NCBI GenBank assembly: GCA_963734185.1
Contig: CAVTGA010000002.1
Location: 2,232,001 to 2,296,000 of the forward strand
Reading direction: 5' to 3'
Source: PALSA-894 sp963734185
GTDB lineage: Bacteria; Pseudomonadota; Alphaproteobacteria; Rhizobiales; Xanthobacteraceae
DNA length: 64,000 nucleotides
The position numbers were made by a program, and so were the translations under genes. This document shows, in pieces, positions 52,259 to 61,331 of the stretch. A model generated the notes under the pieces. That model did no database searches. It saw only the letters and a program-made list of their open reading frames with translations, and was not told where the DNA came from. Within the stretch, counting starts at the first letter, position 1. Each line of letters opens with the position of its first letter.

Positions 52259-53311
52259 TTGAGCACGACTCCACGCCGTCTCGTCACACCCGAGCGCCGC
52301 GACGACGATGCGGAAACCTCGTTGCGCCCGCAGCGGCTCGCCGAGTTCATCGGACAGCAGCAGGCGCGCGCCAACCTGGCGGTGTTCATCGAGGCGGCGC
52401 GCGGGCGGCGCGAAGCGCTCGACCACGTGCTGTTCGTCGGCCCTCCGGGCTTAGGCAAGACCACGCTGGCGCAAATCGTCGCGCGCGAATTGGGCGTCAA
52501 TTTCCGCGCCACTTCCGGTCCGGTGATCGCCAAGGCCGGCGACCTCGCCGCGCTGCTCACCAACCTGGAAGACCGCGACGTGCTGTTCATCGACGAGATC
52601 CACCGGCTCAATCCGGCGGTCGAGGAGATCCTCTATCCGGCGATGGAGGATTTCCAGCTCGACCTGATCATCGGCGAGGGGCCGGCGGCGCGCTCGGTCA
52701 AGATCGATCTGGCGCCCTTCACCCTGGTCGGCGCGACCACGCGCGCCGGCCTGCTGACCACGCCGCTGCGCGATCGCTTCGGCATTCCGGTGCGGCTCAA
52801 TTTCTACACCAAGGAGGAGCTGGAGCTGATCGTGAACCGCGGCGCGCGCGTGCTCGGCATCCCGATCACGCCCGACGGCGCCGACGAGATCGCGCGGCGC
52901 GCGCGCGGCACGCCGCGCATTGCGGGGCGCTTGCTCAAGCGCGTGCGCGACTTCGCCCACGTCGGCGGCAGCGCCGCGATCGACCGCGCGCTCGCCGACA
53001 AGGCGCTGCTCGAGCTCGAGGTCGACGCCGGCGGGCTCGACGCCATGGACCGGCGCTATCTCTCCACCATCGCGCTCAACTACGGCGGCGGGCCGGTCGG
53101 GGTCGAGACGCTTGCCGCAGCGCTATCCGAGCCGCGCGACGCCATCGAGGAGATCATCGAGCCGTTCCTGATCCAGCAGGGCTTCCTGCAGCGCACGCCG
53201 CGCGGGCGCCTGCTCACGTCCCATGCGTTCCGTCATCTCGGGCTCATCGAGCCGCAGCGCGATCCGAGCCAGTTCCAGCTGTTCGGCGGCGACGACGACG
53301 CGGCAAGCTGA
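52259..53311 (+). CDS. ruvB: Holliday junction branch migration ATPase RuvB
   Basis: A 350-residue AAA+ motor that drives branch migration with RuvA. Walker A is GPPGLGKTTLAQ, Walker B LFIDEIHRLN, sensor 1 GATTRAGLL, with the arginine finger in the PLRDRFGI block; the winged-helix C-terminus ends in QRTPRGRLL. The start is TTG at 52259 behind GGAGAGG. The cytidine-deaminase gene ends three bases earlier. Confidence 0.96.
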   Translation: MSTTPRRLVTPERRDDDAETSLRPQRLAEFIGQQQARANLAVFIEAARGRREALDHVLFVGPPGLGKTTLAQIVARELGVNFRATSGPVIAKAGDLAALLTNLEDRDVLFIDEIHRLNPAVEEILYPAMEDFQLDLIIGEGPAARSVKIDLAPFTLVGATTRAGLLTTPLRDRFGIPVRLNFYTKEELELIVNRGARVLGIPITPDGADEIARRARGTPRIAGRLLKRVRDFAHVGGSAAIDRALADKALLELEVDAGGLDAMDRRYLSTIALNYGGGPVGVETLAAALSEPRDAIEEIIEPFLIQQGFLQRTPRGRLLTSHAFRHLGLIEPQRDPSQFQLFGGDDDAAS

Positions 53312-53312
53312 G

Positions 53313-54122
53313 ATGAGCGCGCCGCTCGTCCCGTCGGCCGAACTTCTCCGCCGCACCCTCGAAACGGAGACCGCCTACACGCTCTCGCGCATGCGTGTGC
53401 TCGAGCGGCTCGCTGGCAATCCGATCGGCATCGCGTATCGCAAGGTGGGCAAGGACGGCTGGGCGCTGATGGCGCGCCATCTGCCGGTGCCGTCGTTCAA
53501 CGCGGTGGTCGGCCTGCAGGCCGGCGACGAGAGCGGCATCGCGGCGGTGCTGCGCTGGTACCGCAAGCATGGGGTGAAGCCGCAGGTCGAGATCGTGCCG
53601 GGTCGTGAAGGCGGCAAGCTGACGCGGAAGCTTGTGCGCCTCGGCTACCATCAGTCCGGATTCCATGCGTCGACGATCGCGCGGCCGGCCGATGCAGTCG
53701 CGCCCGATCCCGCCGCCGACGTGGTGCGCGTCACCGATCGCGCCATGCTGGAGGACTTCCTCACCGCCTACATCGCGGGGTGGCGGATTCCGGACGGAGA
53801 GGGATTCCGGCGCAACGTGCGGCCGTGGCTCGATGAGCCCGGCTGGTCGCTGTTCCTCGGGCGCGTCGACGGCGGGCCGGCGGCCGTCGCGATCCTCTAT
53901 CTGCGCGAGGGCTTCGGCTATCTGGCGGATGCCGCGACCGATCCGCGCTATCGCGGACACGGTCTGCAGACCGCGCTGCTGTCGCACCGTATGCGTCATG
54001 CGGCCCGCGCGGGCGCGACGCAAGTATGCTCCGGCGCGACGTTCCTTTCGACCTCGCACCAGAACATGATCCGCGCCGGGATGGTGCTGCAGTTCGTCCG
54101 TGCGATCTGGACGCGGGTTTAG
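53313..54122 (+). CDS. GNAT-family N-acetyltransferase
   Basis: A 269-residue acetyltransferase. The acetyl-CoA loop is visible as YLADAATDPRYRGHGLQTALLSHRM (residues about 205-232, R-x-x-G-x-G). The N-terminal half (about 130 residues) is an extra domain that looks like a second, degenerate GNAT fold, as in some two-domain members. One base separates it from ruvB, but it is not a usual partner of the Ruv genes. The acceptor is unknown. It begins the accessory segment up to ybgC. Confidence 0.82.
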   Translation: MSAPLVPSAELLRRTLETETAYTLSRMRVLERLAGNPIGIAYRKVGKDGWALMARHLPVPSFNAVVGLQAGDESGIAAVLRWYRKHGVKPQVEIVPGREGGKLTRKLVRLGYHQSGFHASTIARPADAVAPDPAADVVRVTDRAMLEDFLTAYIAGWRIPDGEGFRRNVRPWLDEPGWSLFLGRVDGGPAAVAILYLREGFGYLADAATDPRYRGHGLQTALLSHRMRHAARAGATQVCSGATFLSTSHQNMIRAGMVLQFVRAIWTRV

Positions 54123-54168
54123 GGGGGGCCGGCGGCGGCGCACCAGTGACGGGTACGAGAATCGCGAT

Positions 54169-54642
54169 ATGACTGGAGCCGCCACGACAGCAACGAGGGG
54201 CGGCCCGTTGAACCCATCGATCGGTATGCCGATCAGCATCGTCGCCGCGCTCATCCGCGACGCGGCAGGCCGCGTCCTGCTGGTGCGCAAGCGCGGCACC
54301 GCCGCCTTCATGCAGCCCGGCGGCAAGCGTGACGCCGGCGAGGACGATGTGACGGCCCTGGCACGCGAGCTTGACGAGGAGCTCGGCTGCCGTGTGGTGC
54401 CGGAGTCGGCGCGCCCGCTCGGCGTGTTCGACTGTGCCGCCGCGAACGAACCGGACCGGCGCGTGCACGCCGCGGTCTATTCGGTCGACGTCGCGGGAGT
54501 GATCGCGGCGCGCGCCGAGATCGACGAGATCATCTGGATCGATCCCGCGTCGCCGCCGGATATTCATCTCGCCCCGCTGACACGCGATCATGTGCTGCCG
54601 CTGGCGCGGCCTGCCGAGCTGGCGCGCAATCCGGCGCAGTGA
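54169..54642 (+). CDS. Nudix hydrolase
   Basis: A 157-residue Nudix enzyme; such enzymes cleave nucleoside diphosphates linked to another group. The Nudix box is complete, from GGKRDAGED to RELDEELG (residues about 68-89). The start at 54169 adds 19 residues to the conserved domain, and Met at 54226 is an alternative. Its TGA overlaps the next gene's ATG by one base, so its product is probably made together with the NADAR protein, suggesting an ADP-ribose or NAD-related substrate. Confidence 0.85.
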   Translation: MTGAATTATRGGPLNPSIGMPISIVAALIRDAAGRVLLVRKRGTAAFMQPGGKRDAGEDDVTALARELDEELGCRVVPESARPLGVFDCAAANEPDRRVHAAVYSVDVAGVIAARAEIDEIIWIDPASPPDIHLAPLTRDHVLPLARPAELARNPAQ

Positions 54643-55265
54643 TGCGAATCGAGCTGAAACCCGAAGGGATCGTCCTCGTCCCCGAGTCCGACGCGGATCG
54701 TTCCGAACTTGCGTTGTGGAAATCGGCGCACGGCGATTTTGTGTTTGCCGCGATCGAAAATTCCGGCCCGGGTGTGCTGCTGCAAGCGCTCGGCCCCAGG
54801 GCCGAGGCGTGCCGCGAGCCGATCAACGTGACCAGCGACAGCCCCGATCCGCAAGTCCGGCTGATCGCAAATTTCGCCGCCACGCCGTTCATTCTGGATG
54901 GCGCCTGGTATGCGTCGGTCGAGGCGTTCTGGCAGAGCTTGCGCTTCCCGCCTGCGGAACGGGCCCGGATCGCGAAAATGGACGGGCGCACCGCCAAGCG
55001 CGAATCCGACAAGCGGCCCTACGGAACGCATGTGGAATACCAGGGTCGGGCCATCGCGGTCGGAACGTTCGACCATTGGGAACTGATGCGCCGCGCCTGC
55101 CTGGCGAAATTCACCCAGAACGCCGATGCCGGGACGGCGCTGCTCGCGACCGGTGAGCGGCCCTTGATCCACGTCGTGCGCCGCGACAGCCGCACGATCC
55201 CGGGCGTCATCATGGCCTCGATCTGGATGGACCTACGGGAGGACTTGCGGTCGGAACGGCGCTAG
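54642..55265 (+). CDS. NADAR-domain protein (YbiA-like N-glycosidase/ADP-ribosyl-hydrolase)
   Basis: A 207-residue protein. An N-terminal region of about 75 residues is unassigned; residues about 77-180 fit NADAR: LIANFAATPFILDGAWYASVEAFWQSLRF and MRRACLAKFTQNADAGTALLATGERPLIHVV. NADAR proteins act on riboflavin intermediates (YbiA) or remove ADP-ribose from guanine bases (NADAR of the DarT-like circuit). The one-base overlap with a Nudix gene, whose enzyme could clear ADP-ribose, makes an NAD/ADP-ribose function attractive. No DarT-like toxin is visible alongside. Confidence 0.75.
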   Translation: MRIELKPEGIVLVPESDADRSELALWKSAHGDFVFAAIENSGPGVLLQALGPRAEACREPINVTSDSPDPQVRLIANFAATPFILDGAWYASVEAFWQSLRFPPAERARIAKMDGRTAKRESDKRPYGTHVEYQGRAIAVGTFDHWELMRRACLAKFTQNADAGTALLATGERPLIHVVRRDSRTIPGVIMASIWMDLREDLRSERR

Positions 55266-55279
55266 CCGTAGACCCAGTC

Positions 55280-55401
55280 AGGGCCGGGCATAGCCGTTCG
55301 AAGGACGGCGTCGCTTCGCTCGCCTATGTGTCCCGGCCATCCACGTCTTTCATGCGAGCCAAACAAGACGTGGATGCCCGGAACAAGTCCGGGCACGACG
55401 A
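55280..55401. repeat. GTCATGGCCGGGCTTGTCCC-type repeat, copy 3
   Basis: Contains CCCGGCCATCCACGTCTT and AAGACGTGGATGCCCGGAAC in opposite order, and the GAAGGACGGCGTCGCTTCGC block that copy 1 holds in reverse. It separates the NADAR gene from the convergent STAND gene. Confidence 0.8.
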
Positions 55402-55463
55402 CGTGTTGTGAGGGTGATGGCGGTGCGCGTCTTGGCCGCCGCGAAGCGACAGGTCCCACGCCG

Positions 55464-58400
55464 TCAGTCATCCAGCTTGTCGGGATCGACCCAGTTCTTG
55501 TCCTTCGGGTTGATCTCGACCTCGGGCAGCGGCGGAAACTTGCTCTCGTCGAACGGCGGCAGCTTCGGTTCCGGCGCGCCGAGCGCCTTGAGATGCGCTT
55601 TGGCCTTCACGAGGCCCCAGTGATACGCATAGGGCGGGCCGTCGCACCAAGCGGCTCGGAAGGCCTTGGTCGCGGCGTCGATGGCCGCGGCTTTGTCGCC
55701 TTCGGCCAGTGTGGTGTCCGCCAGCACGTTGTAGGCGTCGGCTTGCAGGAGCGGATAGGGGCCGCGTTCGGCGGCCTCCCAGACATCGTCGAGCCGGGCG
55801 CGAGCCTGCGTCGGATGTCCGCGCTTTAATGCGAGTTCGCCGAGGGCGATCAGGGTGGGGAGTTCAAACTCGACTAGATTAACTACACGTGCCCGAGTCA
55901 ACGCGTGGTGCAGGCGCTCGTCGGCGCGGTCAAGCTTATCAAGTCTGAGCGCGGCGCGGCCTTGCAGCAAGGCGGCTTGGACGAAGTCGCGTTCATACCT
56001 GTGGTCCGCCGCCAATTCCCAGGCGCGGTCAGCCCAGGTTGTGGCTTTGGCGGCATCGCCAAGCCAGAGAGCATGCTCGGCCAGATAGATAATTGTGAGA
56101 CCTTCGCCTTGGCGATTATCTTGCTGAACGGCGATGTGACGACTTCTGCTTTGTGCGACGCGCGCCAATGTGTCGTCGCCTGTCGCAATCTCGGCCAAGC
56201 CTTACATTATGGCGGGGTCTTGCGCGAGGCCGTTTGGGCTTTTCGTAGCGCGCTGATTCTGAGCCGAAAACTAAAGAGTGAGTTTCGCGAACCAATTAGG
56301 CTGAGAGAACTCGGGCGGACGCTGGCAGCGGACAGGCCGATTTGCCGGCCGTTATCATCTTTCTGCCGTTGATCAATGTCGTCGGCGCGACGATACAGCG
56401 GCGCGGCTTGGCCAGGTCGGCCCGAGCTATCATAGCTGATAGCGAGCGCGTTGAGCGTCGAGGACTGGTCACGCTCGCGGATTAGCCCCGGCAGCGCCGC
56501 CACCCCGTTTGGAAACAGCCGCTCCAACAGAGCGATGCGCTCGCGATGGGCAGCGAGACGATAGAGCATTGCGTGGTCGAGCCGGTCGCGGAACAGGGCG
56601 AAGGCATCGTCATAGCGTCCAAGCCCCACCAACGTGTTGTAGCGCTCGATCGTCGAGGTGAGCTCGGCGAGCAATTCGACCTCGTCAGATTTCGGCGTTG
56701 CCATTGGTTCGAAATGGGCGTCGAGGGCGGCATAGACCGCCTGCTGGTCTTTGGCCGCGGTGAGCTGCCACGCGACGCCGCGCACGATCGGGTGAGCGTC
56801 ATAGCGGTTGGCGGCGCGGTCCCAGCCGATCAGGCCGCGATCCTCTAGTTCCGTCAGGGTTCGGTCGAGTTCGGACGCGGACTTGAACGTTTTCCCATCG
56901 CCGACGAGCAGCGCCTCCAGTGACGCATAACTGGCCGGCATGCGAAAGCCGACGATCATCGAGAGCACGTCGCGAGCGTCACCTGACAAGCCATTCAGAG
57001 CAAATTTGAGAATATGAGTGCGTGACTGCACCAGCGGCAGCTTGGCCGGATCGAATTGCGGATGAGTATCGCGCCACTTCGCGAGGTTGCCCGGCGCCTT
57101 CTTGTAGTTCGCGACTTCGCTCGCCAGCGCCTGCACGAGAAGGGGGTGATTCTGAACACTGCGGAAAATCGGCACCAGCTCCTGTCGCGACCCTGAAACT
57201 TTCAAGGCCCGCCATAGGCCCATCGCGTCGTCGTCACTGAGTCCGCGCAAGAAATAGGCGATGCATCCAGTGCGATGATCGCCGGTTGGTATTTGCAATT
57301 CACTCGGGTAAAGCCGCGTGGTGATCAGAATGCGCGATTTGGAAACCTGCGCCAGCTTTTGCAGGAATGCCCCCGCGCGTGGGTCGGTGGTCTGGCGCAG
57401 GCGATGCTGGCCGACAAAGGACTGCGCCGCCGTCGCCGGCAGGCCCGATCGCGCCGGCCACCCGGTTCGCGGTTTGCTGATCCAAATCGTCGTCGGCGAG
57501 GCGGCTGGCATCCATTGTATTGTAGGCGATCAGGATGCGTTCCAGTCCGTCGAGCACTACGAGATAGGGCTTGTCGTTGAGTTCCTTGAGCAGCAGCGCC
57601 TCGCGGTCCGGCCACGGCAGCTTGCGCACCGCTTTCTCGGACTCGCCGCCGACATAGCAAAGCGCGCGGACAAGGAAGTTCTCGAACGTCGCATCGCTTT
57701 CGTAGAAGCTCCACCATAGCCGGCCGGCGAGGGGCTTCATCTCGTTCGGAGCGACCTCTCTGAACCATTTCCACGTTAGCGCGCTCTTGCCCATGCCGCC
57801 GATGGCGACGAAGCAGAAGATGCGGGCGTCCTTGGTCGTGACTGGCTTGGTCACCCAATCTGTCAGCGCGTTGAGCTCGGCTTGCCGGCCGACAAGGTCG
57901 CGCGACTGCAACAGCGTATAGGGATGGGCGATGTAGGGCTCGGGCGGTGCCGGGATGGCACTGGTGCGGTGGAGCTTGGCAACGGTGCTTGCGACCGTAT
58001 CGCCGGCCTCGTCTGCATCGAGTTTCTTGCCCAGCGTCGTCAGCGCTTCAACGACTTGGGCGCGAAGGTCTTTGGGCGAATGAAAGAATGAGATGACGCG
58101 TTCCTTGCCTAGCCGATCCTTCAGCGTTTTCAGCTTCAACTCAGCAGGACCGGTTTCGACATCCTTTCGCGTAACGGGATGATCGTCATGCATGAAAAAG
58201 ATCAGGCGCGACTTCTTCAATTCGACTGCGCGATTGTATTCCACTTCGGTGATCGAAATGTCGCGGCCGTCCGGGATATAGCCGTAACGGAATGCAAAGA
58301 CGCCGACATAGACGTCAGCCTCTTCGACCATGCGAAGCGAAGCCTCGATCGCGTCCGCGTCGAGGGCCGGCAGATGTTCCATGACCCGCGGCTCAAATCC

Positions 58401-58505
58401 CGCACGCTCGCAACCCTGGCGGATTTCCTCGCGATGCTCCGGCAGATCGATTGCGGTGCTGGAAATCATCACGCTGCGCCGGTCGGCAATTTCTTTGATG
58501 GCCAT
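55464..58505 (-). pseudogene. DUF4062-STAND ATPase-TPR protein, broken into three frames
   Basis: When joined the product is about 1,010 residues. The N-terminus (about 8-90) is a DUF4062 TIR-like/SEFIR-like domain (SVMISSTAIDLPEHREEI, YVGVFAFRYGYIPDG). A NB-ARC/STAND ATPase follows with Walker A AIGGMGKSAL (234-243), Walker B YLVVLDGLERIL and SRILITTR. The C-terminal part is TPR-like (AYLAEHAL...; DRADERLHHAL). One extra C in the CCC at 57444-57446 breaks the frame after GAIG. A second lesion, net -1 or +2, lies at 56200-56370 with stops in all three frames, so the TPR array is damaged. Sequence composition is less GC-rich than its neighbours. Such proteins are often antiphage sensors. Confidence 0.75.
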
Positions 58506-58620
58506 TACTGCCCAAACCCGAATGGTTTCAGACTCGCGCGACAGGTTGCGGGCAGAATATAGTAGTTCTACCCTGTAGCGAAATATCTCGGTATGGAAAT
58601 GACTAGAGCCGTTGCTTCGC

Positions 58621-59142
58621 TCACGGCGCCGGATAGTTGTTCACGTAGTCGATGAATTGCTCGTTCCTCAGCGCCAGACTCGTCTGTGCGAAATCGGCCG
58701 CTTGCGACGGCGGGTAGCCGCAGTACTGGATCATGAACACCGCGAACGCCGCCGACGCGCGGTCGCCCGACGAGCAGTGCACCAGCAGCGGCGTCGCCCA
58801 GGCGCTGATCACGGTCGCCACGTAGTAGGCCTGGACGTTGAACTGTTCCTGCGTCATCGCGATGTGCGGCAACGGGACGTTGGTGTAGGCGACGTTGTTC
58901 AGAATGAGCTGGTCCGCTTCGGTCAGGTCGAAGGGGACCGGTGGCTGGGTGTATTCCTGCGGGTCGCGCACCGACAGGACCGAGGCGATGTCCGCGGCCG
59001 CGATGGTCTGGTAGGGGTTCGAGGTCACCGACTCATAGATCGGCTGGCCGGTCACGTAGTAGGTGGTGTCGTTCCCGCTGACCTGGCAGCAAGCGCCGGC
59101 GACGGGGAGCGAGCATGGGGTGACGGTGAACGAGATGGCCAT
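58621..59142 (-). CDS. Rhodanese/DUF442-like phosphatase domain protein
   Basis: A 173-residue protein with the active-site loop LLVHCSSGDRASAAFAVFM (Cys123, Arg128). The C-x4-R spacing is that of rhodanese and the DUF442 (beta-lactamase-hydrolase-like phosphatase) group, not the C-x5-R of classical tyrosine phosphatases. The N-terminus is Cys-rich and unassigned, without a clear signal. It is probably a phosphatase or sulfur-transferase-like enzyme of unknown substrate. It stands between the STAND gene and ybgC in a separate direction from the latter. Confidence 0.7.
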   Translation of the reverse strand: MAISFTVTPCSLPVAGACCQVSGNDTTYYVTGQPIYESVTSNPYQTIAAADIASVLSVRDPQEYTQPPVPFDLTEADQLILNNVAYTNVPLPHIAMTQEQFNVQAYYVATVISAWATPLLVHCSSGDRASAAFAVFMIQYCGYPPSQAADFAQTSLALRNEQFIDYVNNYPAP

Positions 59143-59221
59143 CGGGATCCTCGTCGGGTGAAAACGATAAGGCGGAACCAGGGATGAAGATTATTCCCGG
59201 TTGCAGGCGGGCGCCAGCGAC

Positions 59222-59692
59222 ATGAGCAACGATGCGCAGGGCCATGCGCTCGACGGCGCGATTCGCGACGGCCGCCATGTCATGGCGGTGCGGGTCTATT
59301 ACGAGGACACCGATTTCACCGGCATCGTCTATCACGCCAATTATCTGCGCTATATGGAACGCGGGCGCACCAACTACCTGCGGCTGCTTGGTGCCGATCA
59401 CCGCGCGCTGTTCGAGGCGACCGAGCAGGAAGCGCCGGGATTCGCCTTTGTGGTGCGTTCGATGACGCTCGATTTCTTGAAACCCGCGCGCATGGACGAC
59501 GTGCTCGAGATCGTGACCGCGCCCAAGGACGTGAAGGGAGCCTCGATCACGCTTCTGCAGCGGGTCCGGCGCGGCGGGGATCTCCTGCTCGAGGCGCGCG
59601 TGCGCGTCGCCTTCGTGTCGGGCGGCCGCGCGCGCCCGATCCCGAAACCGCTGCGGATCGCGATGAAGGCGGATCAAGAGCGGACTGGTTGA
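59222..59692 (+). CDS. ybgC: Tol-Pal system-associated acyl-CoA thioesterase YbgC
   Basis: A 156-residue hot-dog-fold thioesterase. The active-site stretch YYEDTDFTGIVYHANYLRYM carries the catalytic Asp, and RGRTNYLRLLG follows. In most Gram-negatives ybgC heads tolQRAB-pal; here it is separated from tolQ by a DUF6498 gene, a TetR gene and DUF2852. Start chosen at 59222. Its last 19 bases overlap the convergent gene. Confidence 0.93.
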   Translation: MSNDAQGHALDGAIRDGRHVMAVRVYYEDTDFTGIVYHANYLRYMERGRTNYLRLLGADHRALFEATEQEAPGFAFVVRSMTLDFLKPARMDDVLEIVTAPKDVKGASITLLQRVRRGGDLLLEARVRVAFVSGGRARPIPKPLRIAMKADQERTG

Positions 59693-60444
59693 CGCAACAG
59701 CGCCCTGAACGTCTTCTCCGCTTCACCCACGTCGAACACGATGGACATGCCGACATCGACGGCGGTCTTCAGCGCGACCAGGATGACGAGCGGCACGATG
59801 GAGCCGAACAACGACAGGAAACCGCCGAACAGGATCGCGAGGTGCATCACGATGATGCGCGCATAGAAGCCGCCGAGGACGGCGCCCACCTGGCTGCCCG
59901 GAGCCGCGGGCGCCGCCGCGACGGGCTTGCGCTGCGGACGCAGCCACGTGTGCAGGGGCGCGCCGAGCAGGCCCCAGAAGAAGATCAGGCCGCGCACGAC
60001 GAACAGCACCAGCAGCGGCACCCAGAGGCCGGTGTCGACGATCAGCCCGGTGAGAAAATCAAACGGTCCGCGAATGCGCGCGGACCAGTCGCCCGAGAAC
60101 AGCGCCCACAGGAAACCCAAATGCACGCCCATGAAGATGCCGGCGTGCAGGACGAAGAACAGCGCGAGCCCGATCGGCGAGGTGTTGCCGCTGCCGGCCG
60201 GGGCGCCCTCGGCCTTGAGCTCGCCGAGGCTGCCGCGCGGCGCGACCGCGACGCGCAACAATGTCCAGAACCCGATGACCGCGGTCTCGAGCCAGTAGAG
60301 CACCAGCAGCACGAAGGCGTCCCATCCCCACAACAGCACGCCCGCGAGCGGCAGCAGGTTGGCGGCAATGAGGATGAGCGTCGCCGGATGCAGCACCCAG
60401 AACGCCTTCGCGTTGGTCGCGACCGTTGAAATTCGGCGGTCCAT
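59674..60444 (-). CDS. DUF6498-type integral membrane protein
   Basis: A 256-residue protein with about six transmembrane helices (for example LHPATLILIAANLLPLAGVLLWGW, ALFFVLHAGIFMGVHLGFLWALF, VPLLVLFVVRGLIFFWGLL and a C-terminal pair). The family is of unknown function. It is convergent with ybgC (19-base overlap) and interrupts the ybgC-tolQ linkage. Confidence 0.75.
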   Translation of the reverse strand: MDRRISTVATNAKAFWVLHPATLILIAANLLPLAGVLLWGWDAFVLLVLYWLETAVIGFWTLLRVAVAPRGSLGELKAEGAPAGSGNTSPIGLALFFVLHAGIFMGVHLGFLWALFSGDWSARIRGPFDFLTGLIVDTGLWVPLLVLFVVRGLIFFWGLLGAPLHTWLRPQRKPVAAAPAAPGSQVGAVLGGFYARIIVMHLAILFGGFLSLFGSIVPLVILVALKTAVDVGMSIVFDVGEAEKTFRALLRQPVRS

Positions 60445-60606
60445 CTTTTCGCCCGCCGGGCGCAGCCGCGCCCGTGCGGGTCGATGATGGCACGATTCTC
60501 GCGCCGCCTTGTTGCGTTCCTACTCTGTAAAGCGCGCCTTCCTCGGCGACCGCCTTCGCGACGCTGACGCAAGTAGCAGCCGGCTCCTCGACGCGTGCCG
60601 GAGAGT

Positions 60607-60627
60607 CATGTAAGGACCCTTCACATG
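60607..60627. promoter_or_regulatory. Candidate TetR operator overlapping the regulator's start codon
   Basis: CATGTAAGG-AC-CCTT(C)ACATG is a nine-pair inverted repeat with one bulged C. It overlaps the ATG at 60625 of the TetR gene. The arm sequences ATGTAA and TTCACA recur around the palindrome at 61312-61336, upstream of the next gene. Both could be bound by this TetR, giving autorepression. Confidence 0.5.
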
Positions 60628-61287
60628 AGTTGGTCCCGACATGGCGGCCCCCGCAGCTACCACCACGGCAACCTGAAGGAGGCGCTGATCCGCGCCGCCC
60701 TGCAGCTCATCGCCGAGAAGGGCCCGGCCGGTTTCACCTTCGCGGAGGCGGCGCGCTGGGCCGGCGTGAGCCCGGCCGCGCCCTATCGGCATTACCGCGA
60801 TCGCGACGAATTGCTCGGCGACGTCGCCCGGCGCGGCTTCGATCAGTTCGCCGAGGCGCTGGTCACGGCCTGGGACGGCGGACGCCCGGATCCGCAGACC
60901 GCCTTCGAAAACCTCGGCAAGACCTATCTGGCGTTTGCCCGCGCCGAACCCGCCTACTATTCGGCGATGTTCGAGGCTGGCGTCGCACTCGATTCCAATC
61001 CCGAGCTGCAGGCGGCGGGTGAACGCGCGTTCGCGGTGATCCGCGAGGCGGCCGAGCGGCTCATCGCCGACATGCCGTCCGGGCAACGGCCGCCCGCGCT
61101 GATGATGGCGCTGCATGTTTGGGCGCTGTCGCACGGCGTTGCGTCGCTGTTCGGGCGCGGCGACGCCGGCCGCCGTCGGTTGCCGATGACGCCGGAGGAA
61201 CTACTTGAGGCCGGGACACTGGTGTATCTGCGCGGGCTCGGACTGCCCCCGTCGGGCGGGCCTAAGAATTCCCCAGGGGGCTCTTGA
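60625..61287 (+). CDS. TetR/AcrR-family transcriptional regulator
   Basis: A 220-residue repressor. The N-terminal helix-turn-helix is clear (ALIRAALQLIAEKGPAGFTFAEAARWAGVSPAAPYRHYRDRDELL, residues about 17-60), and the rest is the helical ligand-binding domain (YSAMFEAGVALDSNPELQ). The start MSWSRHGGPRSYHHGNLKEAL is behind AAGGA. The DUF2852 gene begins 60 bases downstream behind a promoter containing a palindrome, so it is the likely target. Confidence 0.88.
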   Translation: MSWSRHGGPRSYHHGNLKEALIRAALQLIAEKGPAGFTFAEAARWAGVSPAAPYRHYRDRDELLGDVARRGFDQFAEALVTAWDGGRPDPQTAFENLGKTYLAFARAEPAYYSAMFEAGVALDSNPELQAAGERAFAVIREAAERLIADMPSGQRPPALMMALHVWALSHGVASLFGRGDAGRRRLPMTPEELLEAGTLVYLRGLGLPPSGGPKNSPGGS

Positions 61288-61312
61288 CAGGGCCGCGGGC
61301 CTCTTCTAGCTA
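61284..61312 (+). promoter_or_regulatory. Sigma70-like promoter of the DUF2852 gene
   Basis: TTGACA at 61284-61289, then 17 bases, then TAGCTA at 61307-61312. The -35 box overlaps the TetR stop codon. Transcription would start at about 61319, inside the palindrome at 61317-61331, so a bound repressor would block it. Confidence 0.65.
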
Positions 61313-61316
61313 TGTA

Positions 61317-61331
61317 AATGTTATTAACATT
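61317..61331. promoter_or_regulatory. Palindrome AATGTTA-T-TAACATT, candidate operator
   Basis: Seven perfect base pairs around one central T, directly after the -10 box and before GGGAG and the ATG at 61348. The outer flanks ATGTAA and TTCACA match those of the palindrome over the TetR start. A TetR-dimer site is likely. Confidence 0.6.
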
